A stretch of DNA of 64,000 nt from contig OY986438.1 in the NCBI GenBank assembly GCA_963920525.1, positions 185,603,388-185,667,387 on the forward strand. The letters are read 5' to 3'. Every line of letters starts with the position of its first letter. Position 1 is the first letter of the stretch. The notes below the pieces were generated by a model. The model saw only the letters and a list, made by a program, of their open reading frames with translations. It was not told the DNA's origin and made no database searches. Shown one piece after another: positions 32,887 through 45,459 of the stretch. The stretch comes from Dichetophora obliterata. Lineage: Eukaryota > Arthropoda > Insecta > Diptera > Sciomyzidae. A program made the translations under genes and the position numbers.

Positions 32887-33211
32887 TTAGTCTGTCAGAT
32901 TTTCAGGTTCAAAATAAAATTTAGGATTTTTTTGTTAAAAATTTTGACTTTTACAAGTATTTTTTTTACATTTAGAGCCATATTTAAAAAAAATTAGTTT
33001 TATCGTATTTGGTATTTAATTTCCTTAATTTTGATACCAAAAACAAACATTATCCGAGAGGAACAATTAAAATAAAATAAAATAAGCGAACTAGCCATAT
33101 AGTCATATGAAGCATTAAGCACTCTTAGTAATCCACTTGCACCTAAATGATATTCTCATACCTTCCATTTTATCATTTTTTACCACTCAGCAACACTGTT
33201 TTACACGGTGA

Positions 33212-33571
33212 ACTGCTTTAGATTTTTTTGATTTAGAGAAACCGGCATGGAGTTCTTTTAAGGATTTTGTTGCAAATTTTTTGGGTAATTATATGAGTGA
33301 CAGTTACAGAGAAATATTTAGCGAGCTGTTGTTGGCTAATCAAGCATTGAGCTGCAACATGTCACTAAAGATTCATTTTTTACACTAACACCTTGATTTT
33401 TTTCCTGAAAACTTGGAGTCTGTGAGCGATGAGCACGGAGAAAGGTTTCACCAAGATATTTTGAAGATGGAAAAGCATTACCAGGGTAAATGGAGCCCAT
33501 GTATGTTGGCAGATTACTGCTGAACAATCAAAAGGGACCAACCAGGAGCTAAGTTTGCTAGAAAATGTTAG
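33212..33571 (+). pseudogene. C-terminal fragment of a recurrent arthropod transposon-associated protein, broken
   Basis: One frame reads through 33212-33568 with two internal stops (TAA 33386, TGA 33521) before TAG 33569. Recognisable segments are EKPAWSSFKDFVANFLGN, CNMSLKIHFLH, HLDFFPENLESVSDEHGERF followed by HQDI, YQGKWSPCMLADYC and KRDQPGAKFARK. From memory, unverified, this matches the C-terminal part of large uncharacterised proteins repeated in many arthropod genomes. It lies exactly between the arms of foldback A. A shorter homologue sits in the foldback at 54914-56579. Function unknown; a transposon-encoded protein or a captured host sequence are both possible. Confidence 0.75.
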
Positions 33572-34549
33572 ATGGTGAGTTTGTAATAACATTTATTAAA
33601 ATTTTTACATTGAATGTCATTTAGATACAAGTGGATTACTAAGAGTGCTTGATGCTTCATATGACTATATGGCTAGTTCGCTTATTTATTTTATTTTAAT
33701 TGTTCCTCTTGGATAATGTTTATGTTTTTGGTATCAGAATTAAGGTAATTAAATATGAAATACGATAAAACTAAATTTTTTTAAATATGGCTCTAACTAT
33801 AAAAAAAAGTACTTGTAAAAGTCAAAATTTTTAACAAAAAAATCCTAGATTTTATTTTGAACCTGAAAATCTGGCAGACTAAATATGGCAGAAAAATAAA
33901 AAAATACCTCACTAAAAAGCTGGTTTAATATTTTATAGGATGGTGCTTTTTTTTTTGTTTTGCGTTAAGCTCTTTGGATTCCAGAGCATAAAAACAGGAT
34001 CAAAGTCGTAAAAACTCAAAGTCCAAAATCACAAAAAACCTGAGGCCAAATAAAAAAAAAAAAAAATCAGTTTCATAACGTGAGAATATAGCTTAAACAG
34101 TATTAGCTATCAAAGTTCGTGTGGTATGAAAAAGTTGCTAAATTGTTGACCAGTGTAATCGAAGACAAAAACTTACGATTTTGTTCCAGTCATTTCTTGT
34201 GACCAGCCAGCAGGTCTTTAATGAATGCGTGAGCTGCTTCTGCTGATCCTAGGTGCCACTGACTTGGCTTCTACAGTACTCATGCACATTTTTATATTTT
34301 GTGAAAGACTTTATAATCAGTGATCCTAAAACGGCTTGAAAGTTTCTAAGTGGAAAAAGGGAACACTACAAGCAAAGTGCACCTTTTAAATTTTTTGAGT
34401 ATATTAACCACGGCGCATGGGTTTGTAGAAAATTAATTTTAGCTTGGGTCCAATCGTGTCCTCCTTAAAACCGTATATTTGAGGAGGAACCCAAGGGTAT
34501 TTGAGCACTTGCAATTTCTAAGATGTACTTATAAGGGCACACGGGCCGA

Positions 34550-34732
34550 CCTACTTGCCTAAGGCAGCTCGCAGAGTAAACGCCGAAGCAGGCAGACAGG
34601 CGCAGGAAAACTATGTGAACAAGAGAAATAAAAGTTAGCTTGGCTTTATTTCTATCTCGTTTCTTCGCAAGGCACTGCCTGCGTCTGCCTGCCTGCTTCA
34701 GCTTTTACTATGCGGGCAGCCTAAGTAGTGTT
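34550..34732. mobile_element. Small MITE with GC-rich inverted repeats
   Basis: CTACTTGCCTAAGGCAGC...GAAGCAGGCAGACAGGCGC at the left is matched by the inverse GCGTCTGCCTGCCTGCTTC...GGGCAGCCTAAGTAG at the right. About 180 bp; no coding content. Confidence 0.7.
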
Positions 34733-34853
34733 CACAGAAACTGTTACTATTGCATGTGCTAGAAAAAGCAGACGTAGATAGACCTAGATAGATAGAGAAA
34801 AGCTCGCAAGTGGTTGCAAGCAACTCATCATTCTCTTCCATTCTGCTCTCATT

Positions 34854-35128
34854 AGGGGTATTCATGATTCAGTGCACTTGCCTGTGCAGTTGAGGACTTG
34901 TGCAGTTGTGCAGTTAGGTTTTCGTGAATACACCACCATCACCATTTCAAAGCTGTCAACATATTTCAATGCACACAAGTGCACAACTGCTCAAGTCCTC
35001 AAGTTGAAGGTAATAGTAGAAAAGCACTTGTGCAGATTTTTGACGTACGTACAATTTGTTTTTGTAAAGTGCGCAAGTCCTCAAGTCCTCAACTGCACAG
35101 ACAAGTGCACTGAATCGTGAATACCCCT
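34854..35128. mobile_element. MITE with AGGGGTATTCATGATTCAGTG ends (complete copy)
   Basis: Left AGGGGTATTCATGATTCAGT and right, inverted AGGGGTATTCACGATTCAGT, with about 50 bp of pairing through CAGTTGAGGACTTG. Words such as CAAGTCCTCAA and TGCACAAGTGC recur inside. Homologous to the interrupted copy at 17819-18125. Confidence 0.85.
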
Positions 35129-35158
35129 ATTGTCACTCAATTTCATTTTATTAACTGT

Positions 35159-35462
35159 AAAAGGGGTTACACATTAGCGAACCTGTTCGTCATACGGCGG
35201 CCATGTTCGAGCCAATTTGAATTGATAGTTTTGATTTCTTTCATAGTTAAGAAGCAAATTTGACGGTTTGTCGAACCTGTTGGCAAAAATTTTTGATTTT
35301 CTCCTTCAAACCTGGCTTGTTAAGCAAAATGATGGCAAAATAAAAAAAAATGCTTCGCTTGTACGACAAATACGTTGCTATAATTTGAACGCTACCTCTT
35401 TTGAACAAGTGAGACCCGCCATGTTGTTTGAGGAACAAGTTCGCTTATGTGTAACCCCTTTT
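35159..35462. mobile_element. MITE with AAAGGGGTTACACATTAGCG ends
   Basis: About 300 bp. The left end AAAGGGGTTACACATTAGCG and the inverted right end AAAGGGGTTACACATAAGCG are near-identical for about 30 bp, continuing with GAAC[C/T]TGTTC. It starts only 30 bp from the previous MITE. Confidence 0.85.
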
Positions 35463-37708
35463 AAGTAAACTGGTAAGAAAATACACACAGCCCTTATAAC
35501 TTGCAGTAACTTAATATAAACTTACCACCAAAAAACTTTCTTATATTTCCATCTTTAAAAAAAACTATGAATTAAGAAATACACAAATAAATTCAATCAG
35601 AAATTTTGGTTTGAACAGCTGATTTGGTTTCGTTAATTATGACAACGAACGTTAGTGTTGGCGAAAAATCGACTAACGAATAGTGCAGCTCAGAATGCAA
35701 TATAAATATATGTCAGAGTTACCAATTAAAGCTTTTCATAATCTTTTTTACCAAATAATAAATGTATCAGATCAAAGTTTGTAATTAAAAAATAAATTAA
35801 GCTTTGATAAATATTTAAAACTTCAATACTATATTAATTATAAGAAAAACTGTTTTGAATTTCTATCTTTAACACTAAAAATTTTTTTCAAGTTTAGGGG
35901 GTCACGGTCCCCATCGCTACGCCCATGCAGGAGATATCATGTATTTTCGACATTTTTCATAATTTTTTGTATTAGAATGATCAGAAGGGTGAACGATAGG
36001 GGTAAATAAATATGCATGCATAACCGCTACTCTTGTTACTTTTTAACCCCCAACATATCTTATGAACAAACCAAACACCTATCTGCCACCCTTATGGAGG
36101 TCCTTCTACAAAAATATATCGTTGTTAATTAGTCATTTTTTGAATTTTCATCCAATCAAATCAACATAAGGAGTTGTAAGAAACTTTGCATAAAAAAAAT
36201 AATTTTTAGCTGCAGAAAGAAGCTTTAAATGATGCACCATACACATACATAAAAACGCTAACTCTCTATTTTAACTCCTTCCCTACTAACAAATAACATA
36301 AAACTTTATTGACAATTGTATATAAACGAGGGGTTCAATAAACCTCTCTTTTGCTTACATAATCAGTAACATAATAAAAAAAAATGTTGCATCATGAAGA
36401 TAATAATTTCCTAATAACGTTTATAATACTAAAAACAACAATGCAATGTCACCAATAACCATTCACTGGAAATTTTGTACTTATCATTAATTGGTAGTTT
36501 AATTAGAAAAACATTATTGTTAACTAATAACTACTAAAGCGTTGCAATCGATCAAAACGGTCGAGTTGAAGAAGTGGTGGTGCACAGAAGGGTGGGTAAT
36601 GAAAACAAAACAAGCACGGTAACGCCTATTTTTTGTATAATTACCTTCTTTTTTTAACCAAAAACCATGCGCTTGAATGACCACAACAACTACAACAAAA
36701 ACCAATTGTTTATAATTGCCAATAAACGGATGCGACCAATAACAGCCGCAACAGCAAAAAAAACTAAAACAACATTTTTATAAATACATATGGCCAATAA
36801 CGGTTCAATTAACAACAGCCTGTTTAACCTTAAGTTTTTGTGTTGCTGATTGTTGGTTGTGGCGTCTTTTTTTTCTTAACAATAATCCAAACCATATGTT
36901 TTGGTTGAGTTTTTGCAATTGTTGCTCGTATTAGACTTGAGCCTATTTAGCTTCTATTTTTTGCTATTACTATTTGTGCGCTCGCCAACAAAAAAAAATA
37001 CATTACGGCGACAATTATTACAACAATTAGTCTTGCCTGCTTTATTTAAATAAAGAAACAAAGCGATACAAAACAAATTGAGTTCAGCGTAAAGTTGCAT
37101 CATTGCTAATGACAGCAGTAGCAACAGAAACAATAGCAGCAAAAAAATATTTATATACTCCTAAAATTATAAATAATTTTTTAATATTTTTTACAAGTGC
37201 ATGTTTGTCTATGAGTGTGGGTTTCCATAAACAATTATTTAATTAAATTAAGCATATTATAAATAGACTTCCACAATGTGACTATCAAGAAAATATCCGC
37301 ACTTTTTTTCGTTATTCCTGTACTTTAAACTGACGCTGAATACGGTAGTTGTTCGATGGCCGAAAATTCGTTCACAATCATTCGTTCAAAAGCATTTGAA
37401 ACTCATTTATTGTGAACGTGATTTCACCTCAGATCAGTGTTGCCGCGACGATTCTAAAAAAAGTATCCATCCACAAATGTATCCACTAAAAAAAGTATCC
37501 AATGGTCACAAATGTATCCACTTTCGAAAAAAAGTATTCACATATTACAGTACTGAAACCCAATTTTTTAAGCTTTCATAACAATTCTATTTATTTAATT
37601 TGAAGGCTAACAAATAGCTTTGTTAAAATGTAATAGTAAGAAACAATGCATATACAGCATGTACGTATGTAAAATAATAAATAATAATATTAAGACGTAG
37701 TGCTTGAA
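35463..37708. other. Non-coding DNA without clear repeats
   Basis: No gene. The 36.4-37.2 kb part has AACAAC/AGCAAC-rich segments like other ordinary intronic stretches here. A block (CTATCTGCCACCCTTATGG) near 36080 recurs at 47.5-47.7 kb. Confidence 0.45.
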
Positions 37709-38146
37709 TATCTACAATATATAAATAAAAATCAAATGTCGTTCGTTGGTAATTGCATCAGTTGAGAACGGCTGAACCGATTTGGATAATTTTTTTTTTA
37801 AAATGTTCGTAATAGTCCAACTTAGGTTTTTACGGAAAGAAAAATTGACCACGCCCACTTTGCGCCCACTTTTTTTGATTTATCTAAAATCGGAAAACGG
37901 CTGGACCGATTTGGATAATTTTTTTTAATGTTCATAGTAATCCAATTTAAGTTTTGTCGGAAAGAAAAATTGACCACGCCCACTTTTGCGCCCACTTTTT
38001 TAAATTTATCTAAAATCGGAAAACGGCTGGACCGATTTGGATAATTTTTTTTTCAAATGTTCGTAGTAATCCAATTTAAGTGTTTACTGAAAGAAAAATT
38101 GACCTCGCCCACTTTTGCGCCCACTTTTGCGCCCACTGTTTTGATA
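37709..38146 (+). repeat. Helitron-like fragment with three ~125-bp tandem units
   Basis: Begins TCTACAATATATAAATAAAA, then a unit containing ACCGATTTGGATAATTTTTT and ACCACGCCCACTTT is repeated three times (starts about 37768, 37893, 38018). The text resembles non-autonomous insect Helitrons. It abuts the next element directly. Confidence 0.6.
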
Positions 38147-39991
38147 TCTATATATATAAAATTAAGTGGCAAAACTTCCTGTTCGCATACTCCTCCTAGA
38201 CGGCTTGCCCGATTTCAATGAAATTTTCAGGGGTGATTGGGGTCTGTGTGGAGGGTGCACATAAGAAATTGCATGTGTGTATCTTTGCAGGTTTTGTACC
38301 ACACCCCCTTTTGTCGCCCACAAATCAATAAAAATGCTGTATTTAAGACGGTTTTGGTCGTATGAAATTAAAATTTGGTAAATTAGTTCGTATGATAACT
38401 ATAATTAACTTTGAAAAAATGGGCGTGGTCACAATTCATCTACGCCTACTTTAAAGAAAATATCAAAATACTTCGAAACCATTGGTCCGATTAAGCTCAA
38501 ATTTTGTAAGTACGCTTTGCTTTGAGTACGAGATGGTTTAAGGGGCAATGCCACACCCCCTTTTACCTCCCACCTATAAATAAAAAATTGTTGTTATCGA
38601 ATAGCTTTAGTTAGAGTTATGGGTCGCACAGCTTAGAAATTCGGTATTCGACCACAATTTAGACGTACCGTTTCTGTGATGAAATTTTATGGGAGTGGAC
38701 AAGGGGGAGGGGCACCTCCGATACAACCCAAATTTGTGATATCGAATAGCTTTGAAGTTATAGGAATTCAGCTTTGGAATTCAGTTTTTGACCTCAATTT
38801 ACACATGCAGTTTCAATAGTTTTATTTTATGGGCGTTGGACAGGGAGGCGTGACATCTCCCTTACAACCCAAATTTGCGATATCGTATTGCTTTGAAGTT
38901 ATAGGTTGACAGCGTAAGAATTCGGTATTCGACCTAAATTTATACATGCATTTTCAATACTTACATTTTGTCGTCGTAGGGCAAAGGGGAGTGGCACTTC
39001 CCATACAACCCAACTTTGTGCTATCAAATAGTTTTAGAGTTATAAGTCGTACAACGCCGAAATTCAGTATTCGACCTCAATATACACATGCAGTTTCATT
39101 GATTCAATCTATGTTCATTGGTAAGAGGGGCGTGGCACCTCCCATTTAACGTAAATTTGCGATATTGAATATCAGCGTCAGAATTCAGTATTCGGCCCCA
39201 ATTTATACATGCAGTTTCATTAATTACATTTTATGGGCGTACGACAAGGGGGCGTGAAACCTCCTATTTAACCCAAATTAGAGATATCAAATAGCATTGG
39301 GGTTATAGGTCTCACAGCTTTGGAATTCAGTATTGGACCTCAATGTACACATGCAGTTTCATTGATTACATTTGATGAGCGTTGATCAAGGGGGAGTGGC
39401 ACCTCCCATACAACGAAAATTTGTGATATCGAATAGCTTTGTAGTTCAAGGTCGCACAGCGTCGGAACTCAGTATTCGAACAAAATTTACGCTTGCAGAT
39501 TTACTGATAAAATTTTTTAGAGTTTGTCGGGGGGGCGTGACACCTCCAATTTAACCCAAATTTGCGATATCGAATATATTTGGAGTTATAGGTAACTCAG
39601 CCTCAAAATTCAGTATTCGACCTCAATGTACTCATGCAGTTTCATTACTAAAATTTTATGGGCGTAGGGAAAAGGAGAGTGGCACCTCCCATACAATCAA
39701 AATTTGTGCTATCGAATAGTTTTGGAGTTATATGTCGCACAGTTTTGGAATTCGGTATTTGACCTCCATGTAGACATCCAGTTTAATTGATTACATTCTA
39801 TTAGTGGTGATGAAGAGAGAGTGGCACTTCCTATACAACCCAAATTTGTTATATCGAATAGCTTTGTGGATATAGGTCGCACAGTCTCAGAATTCAGTAT
39901 TTGACCTCAATTTAGACATGCTGTTTAACTGATAACATTTTATGGGCGTTTGAATAGGGAGAGTGGCAGCAACGCGCCGGGTTTCAGCTAG
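38147..39991 (+). mobile_element. Helitron-like element with ~141-bp minisatellite
   Basis: Starts TCTATATATATAAAA after an A and ends CCGGGTTTCAGCTAG before a T, the 5'-TC / CTRR-3' form of Helitrons inserted between A and T. Most of it (38690-39985) is a tandem array of about nine units, marked by CATGCAGTTTCATTGATTAC at 38807, 38947, 39090, 39211, 39353, 39494, 39636, 39778 and 39918, alternating with GGGCGTGGCACCTCCCAT. There is no Rep/helicase gene, so it is non-autonomous. Confidence 0.7.
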
Positions 39992-40384
39992 TTTTAAATA
40001 TTTTTAGGATTTATTTTTTTAAAAGTTAAAATAATTAACAGTGATATTTACACATTTATACTTTAAAGATATATTGCAATAAAAATTTTTGATTATGACG
40101 CGCTTTTTAAATTTAAGTCCCAAAACAGGGTTTTTTACTGGTTATTCAGTGTAAAGAAGATAAAAATTTTAGACAACCTGCTCCTGCCTTAAAACGGAAC
40201 ATATGTACATTTCAGTATTTTAGTCTGTTATATTTTGTGTTATTTTTATATTTTTTATACATTATGTTTATTACATTAATTGTAAAAGTTTGATATTTAT
40301 ACAAAAAACTATATAAAACACATAATTGTTAAATAGCGATTACGATTAATAAACAATTAGATTTTATTTTAAAAATAATTATAA

Positions 40385-41005
40385 TCTATATATATAAAAT
40401 GGAATGTGTGTTTGTTTATTTGTTTGTTTGTACCTTATAGGAGACCAAACCTCTGGACCGATCTTCCTGAAATTTTAACAGAATTTAACTGGGAGTCTGT
40501 CATGATTAATAGGGCACTTTTTTCGACCACGCCCACTTTTACGCCCACTTTTTTAAAATTATGTAATTGCTCCCATATAGTTTTTAACAGATTTACTTCA
40601 AATTGTATACACATTATACTCCAGGCGAGGTAGAAATAAACATTTCTTACGCCACGCCCCCTTTCACGCCCCTCTTCACGCCAAATTTAAGTTTTAAACT
40701 TTTTGTTCTCTATACAAATTTGTTCCTTCCAACAGATTATTTTTTATTTGGTAGTATATTACTCTTAATACTGTTAACGTCGCCATATAACTTAGAAGCA
40801 CGCCCACTTCACCGCCCCTTTTTTAATTCAGATACTTACTTATACCACTAACAATGTTTGCTATACAAAATACTTTTTTGTAATATGTATTTACCTAAAG
40901 TTTTATATACTTTTTATCTACAGGTAAGGTAGCCATAGATTTTTTTATTACCAAATCCCCCTTTTTCGCCCCATTTTACTTTAATTATAATTAATCTGCT
41001 TTCAA
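40385..41005 (+). mobile_element. Helitron-like 5' fragment
   Basis: TCTATATATATAAAA at 40385, then the TTTGTTTGTTTGT run and CTGGACCGATCTTCCTGAAA, as in the next element. CCACGCCCACTTT blocks follow. No CTAG end is seen before the next TC start, so it is truncated, or the next element is inserted in it. Confidence 0.6.
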
Positions 41006-42110
41006 TCTATATATATAAAAATGAATGTCTGTCTGTCTGTTTGTTTGTTTGTTTGTGCTTTATAGGATGCCAAACCCTTGGACCGATCTTCCTGAAACTT
41101 TCACAGCATTTTACTATGACTCTGGAAAGAATAATAGGCTATATGAAGTTTTTATTGGACAAAGGGGCGTGACACTGCCCATATAACCCAAAAATTTAAA
41201 TCGCCATATTTTGGGCATTTTTTGACCTACGTTGATGCTATTTGGTACATATGGTATTGGCATAATTAGAAATACGTACCAGGAGAAAAGTGGGTGGGAC
41301 CACGCCCCTTTTTAGGAAAATAAAAAAATCGCAATATAGTCTTAACTACTGGACCGATCGTCATTAAATTTTCACAATAGGATATTCTTACGAAATAATA
41401 AATTCTTGACTTTATAAAGTTGTGAGTGGACGAAGGGGCGTGGCCTCGCCCTTATAACCCAAAATTTAAAATCGTCATATTTTGGGCATTTTTTGACCAA
41501 CGGCGGCAGTATTTGCTATATATGGTATTGGCATGAATAGAAATACGTACCAAAAGAAAAGTGGGCGGAGCACGCCCGCTTGTTTGCGATATATTGGAGG
41601 CTGGACCTGATAACCGATCTTAAATTTTCACAGCGCTCAGCTTTGACTCAGGAATACTTATTACATGATAATATTTTTCGACCATGCACACTTCTGCACC
41701 CACTTTTTTACTACGTTTATTAACGGCTTTACCACAAATTTAAAATACATATTAATTAAAATAGTGGGGTAGCCCCATTCTCTTTCTTCCACCACTGTCT
41801 TCAAAACAGCTGATTTTATAATACGTGTTAATTAAAATAGAGAGTGGGGTAACCCCATTCTCATTCTCCCACAACTGACTGCGAAACAGCTGATTGTGTA
41901 ATTGCTGCTTTTTGATTGGTCTAAAAATACAAAGGGGGAGCATGAAGCAAATTACACGCGATTCAGTGCTGAATTCTAATTGGTTTACAACAAAAAAAGA
42001 GGCGAAGCATTGCAATATTAAAATTAAATAAATAAATTGTTGTAAATATATAAATACTTTTAATTTTATTTTGTACGAGGGGGGTAGCGAAGCACACCGG
42101 GTTCAGCTAG
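41006..42110 (+). mobile_element. Helitron-like element with complete-looking ends
   Basis: TCTATATATATAAAA (41006) to CCGGGTTCAGCTAG (42110), flanked by A and T. Internal duplications: a block with ATTTTGGGCATTTTTTGACC at 41210 and 41473, and an AGTGGGGTA...CCCCATTCTC block twice at 41763-41870. The 3' end matches that at 39991. No coding region. Confidence 0.7.
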
Positions 42111-42918
42111 TCATTATATAATCCTTGAAGGAGATATTTACGATAAGTAATTGATTTAGATTACAAATAATTAAAAAATAATTACGACTACTTGGAATTA
42201 CGAAAATAGTCAAAAAGAATAAAAAGTAATCAAGATACAATTATCCGACTACTTTTAGAAATTATTTTTTATTGTTTGAGGTTGACTCGCATCGTTTCAA
42301 CGGTGAGGTTGTAAAGTGCAACCAGTCATTTGTAACTGAAATTGCCCATACTCTGATACGGCTTTTTCAGTTAACACAGTTATACGAATAACAGTTATAC
42401 GAAAACATTAAGTTTTATTGGGAGCTACAGTATGAACTTTGGGTTCATGGTTCCTTCTCTGTTACCGCTGCTAATGCTATACATAATAAAAAAAAAGAAT
42501 CAAACATAATTTCTAAAAGTACTCTGATTATTTTTCTTGATTACTTTTAATTTTTTTTTTGATTATTTTCGACATCTAAAGTAATTGTAATTATTTTGCA
42601 ATTTTTATAATTATATTACGATTATAAACAGAAAAGAATTGTACTTAATCAATTATTTTACAATTTTAAAAAAATAATCTAATTGCTAATGAATACGATT
42701 AGTAATAATTATTTAACAGCTATGTGCAAAATAATATATAAATACATAAAAAAGTAATTTAATAGCTTATTCAGTTAAGTGTAATATAAATAAAATGGGC
42801 TGCTATTGCCCTTTATTTATATTTAATTTCAAAATTATTCGTTATTAAGTATTTTGCAAAACAATATACCTTTAATTATTACCAAAAAAATCTAGTAGTC
42901 TCATCGTATAAAGTAAGG

Positions 42919-43400
42919 CCTTTTCCACACTTGGTCAACGCAACTCCAACTCAAGTTGCTAGCCTGTGTATTTATACCGGAACCTTCAGATTAAGCAACT
43001 TGCACGCAACAAGTTCTCGACACGTTCTCAACCTGTTCAACGCAACGCGGCTTTCCGCAATTTTCATCGGCGACGTGTTGCATCAGTTTGTTTGTTTTGT
43101 GAATTCAAGTATTTGTAGTGCAGTAGGCTTATATTGATCAAGGTGAATAAGCTAATTAATTAGTTCCTAATAGAATCTAAAAGAAGAAGAAATAGTTTGC
43201 AAGATGAATGAGCAAGTGTTAAATATTAAATTAGTGCAAGAAGTCGAAAACATGAGTTATTATATAATAACAATTATAATATGTTGCATGACTTTTGAAG
43301 CAAGTCTGAAAGCATTCGGTTTATAGTTGCATTGCTTTTCAACTTTTTCGCTGTTGCGCTGAAGTTGTGTTGGAATTGCGTTGACCAAGTGTGCAAAAGG
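42919..43400. mobile_element. MITE with CCTTTTCCACACTTGGTCAA ends
   Basis: The left end CCTTTTCCACACTTGGTCAA and inverted right end CCTTTTGCACACTTGGTCAA pair for about 32 bp (through CGCAA[C/T]TCCAAC). About 480 bp. The open frame inside (42931-43137) has no motif. Confidence 0.75.
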
Positions 43401-44019
43401 TCTAAGACTTAAATTAGAAAAGCTTCATTCAGCAGCAGCTGTGCTATGAGGCAGACTTAATATATTTATCACAAAATTGTAAAGTTCTTCGTAAAGAGGT
43501 TGCGTTAATGCATTTTTCGATAAAAAAGTACTGTCCAAAAATGTCACAATGTCATAATTTTTCTTAAAGTTTTTGTTGAATTTAAAGAAATGCCTCCTTT
43601 TTTATATTCTTGCAAATAAAAACATATATTCATATATGAGTATGAAAAAAGTATCCATACATTTTTCCTAACGGCAACACTGTTTGGACTTATTCCTGTG
43701 GTGTTATTATTCTAAAATATTTTCACCATGATGTTTCAGGGATGCTTTCCATTGCATTTCCGAAGTCTTTTTTGGTATACCTTTTGTTACCCATTTTGTT
43801 CCAATAATATGCAGTTTTACAGTTATCGGACCTCAAACGTAGCTGGTGAAATTCTTCAATCTACCATAAACCAGGGTTGGTTTCCGTTGATTTTACGACC
43901 ACTTATAAATATTTTGTGTTAGTATTGGAGCCAATTTAACGTAAAATTGAACATAGTGCTATCCCTCTCCAACGGAGTTTCCCATCTCTTTATCTTTGGT
44001 TTAAGCTTTCTTTTCTCGT

Positions 44020-44152
44020 AATGAAACTGCATTTTTTTTTAATTGGCCTCAGATTTTTTGTGATTTTGGACTTTGTATTTTTATGACTTTGATCCTGTTT
44101 TTATCAAAGTTCGTGTGGCACGAAAAAGTTCCGAAATTGTTGACTAGTGTAA
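44020..44152. repeat. Derelict copy of the foldback A family
   Basis: TTTGGCCTCAG-type text (AATTGGCCTCAGATTTTTTG, then GACTTTGATCCTGTTTTTAT) from the left arm joins directly to the right terminus (CAAAGTTCGTGTGGCACG ... GTTGACTAGTGT). So it is an internally deleted copy whose right end is still recognisable. Confidence 0.7.
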
Positions 44153-44909
44153 TTAATTGTGAATTGTTCTTTGCATTTTTACATGATTTTAATTACGAGC
44201 TATTTAGATCAAGTAAGTTTTAAAAAAGGCAACAAAAATAACAGCAACTCTTTATAGAGTCATTCACGCAGCAGACTGACTGACAGAGAGACTGTTTCGG
44301 AAGAGCTACCCTTTCCATCTTCACTTATCTTGAGTGATTAAGCTGTTACCAGACCACTGTTTTAGTCTTATATGATTTGACCACGGTTGCCAGTTTGGTA
44401 AAATTTTACTCTTTTTGTTAGAAAATTTTTGACTTGATAAAATGGTAAATTCTTTATCGTTTTGGTAATTTTATTTTGTACAAGCAGATTTTATTTAAAA
44501 AATCTATATATTCATTTCAGTAAGGATTTCTGAGATGTCGGGATTGGCGGGGTGTACAATGATGAATGAGGTATCGAATGAAAGGTCTGGATGCGTAGAC
44601 GTGCATAACTTGATTGGTTTTTCGATTGATGACCTTTCACCTGAAATATGAGCGTTTAAAGGGAATTTTCGTAATAGCACCTAAACTATTAGAGATGGAA
44701 GAGCATGGTGTAGGAGGGAATTTTAGATATTGCTGAGATGTACAAAAACAAACATTTTTCGATATAACTAACGGATACCCTACAATAAGCATTTTTGTAT
44801 GTAACATGTGTGAATATATACTGTGATGGTGATATACTTTACATGTAGTAAATTTTGAAGAAATTCCCTTATTACGACATCACAATTACCGCGATATCTC
44901 GAAAACTTA

Positions 44910-45230
44910 ACAACGTATTTTTGTATGAAAAGTAGTTGATTAGTAAAAACAACGGGAAGCGAAAGCTTTTTCGAAAATATTTTGTATAGATAGTGGGAGT
45001 CAAAAAAATTTCCGTTATTATGACATTAACATTTTTGCGGTATCTTGAAAACTACAGATTTTCTCAGTACAACGTATTTTTGTATGAAAAGTCGTTTATT
45101 AGTAAAAATAACGGGAAGCGAAAGATTTTTAAAAAATATTTTGCGGGATAGTGGAAGTCAAAAAAATTTCCGTCATTATGACATGAACATTTTTGCGATA
45201 TCTTGAAAACAATAGATTTTCTCAGAATAG
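44910..45230. repeat. Two tandem ~159-bp units
   Basis: CAACGTATTTTTGTATGAAA at 44910 recurs at 45069, each followed by AACGGGAAGCGAAAG and GTCAAAAAAATTTCCGT. Part of a third copy of the later half is visible upstream. Confidence 0.75.
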
Positions 45231-45459
45231 CGCAATTTTTTAAGGCGAGGTCATCGTCACAGAATGAGAAAAAAACGATTGAAATTTTAAATTTTAACTT
45301 TGCAAGCAAATATCTCTGCCATTTTCTATTCGATTTCAATCAAATTTCTGTTGTCTTAAAGTTCAATTAAATGACCTTGAATAAATGAGAAAAATTAACC
45401 GTTACTTCACTAATTCCATGCTCTAATAATATATGAAAAAACCTCTAAAACTTACACTT

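Larger units (their letters stand above)
32375..34156 (+). mobile_element. Long-arm foldback transposon A, carrying a broken coding fragment
   Basis: The left terminus ACACTGGTCAACAGTG and the right terminus, inverted ACACTGGTCAACAATT, begin inverted arms of over 500 bp (left about 32375-33155, interrupted by a 263-bp MITE; right about 33610-34156). Matching blocks run through GATAGCTAATACTG, TTTGGCCTCAG, GATCCTGTTTTTATGCTC, GTCTG[T/C]CAGATTTTCAGG and CTTAGTAATCCACTTG. The ~450-bp centre holds the coding fragment at 33212-33571. Termini resemble those of the element at 54914-56579. The superfamily is unknown to me. Confidence 0.85.

Noticed and set aside
38946..39554. Small open frames in the minisatellite
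   Set aside because: They follow the ~141-bp repeat unit and have no coding features.
40385..42110. Autonomous Helitron
   Set aside because: No Rep or helicase coding sequence is present on either strand.
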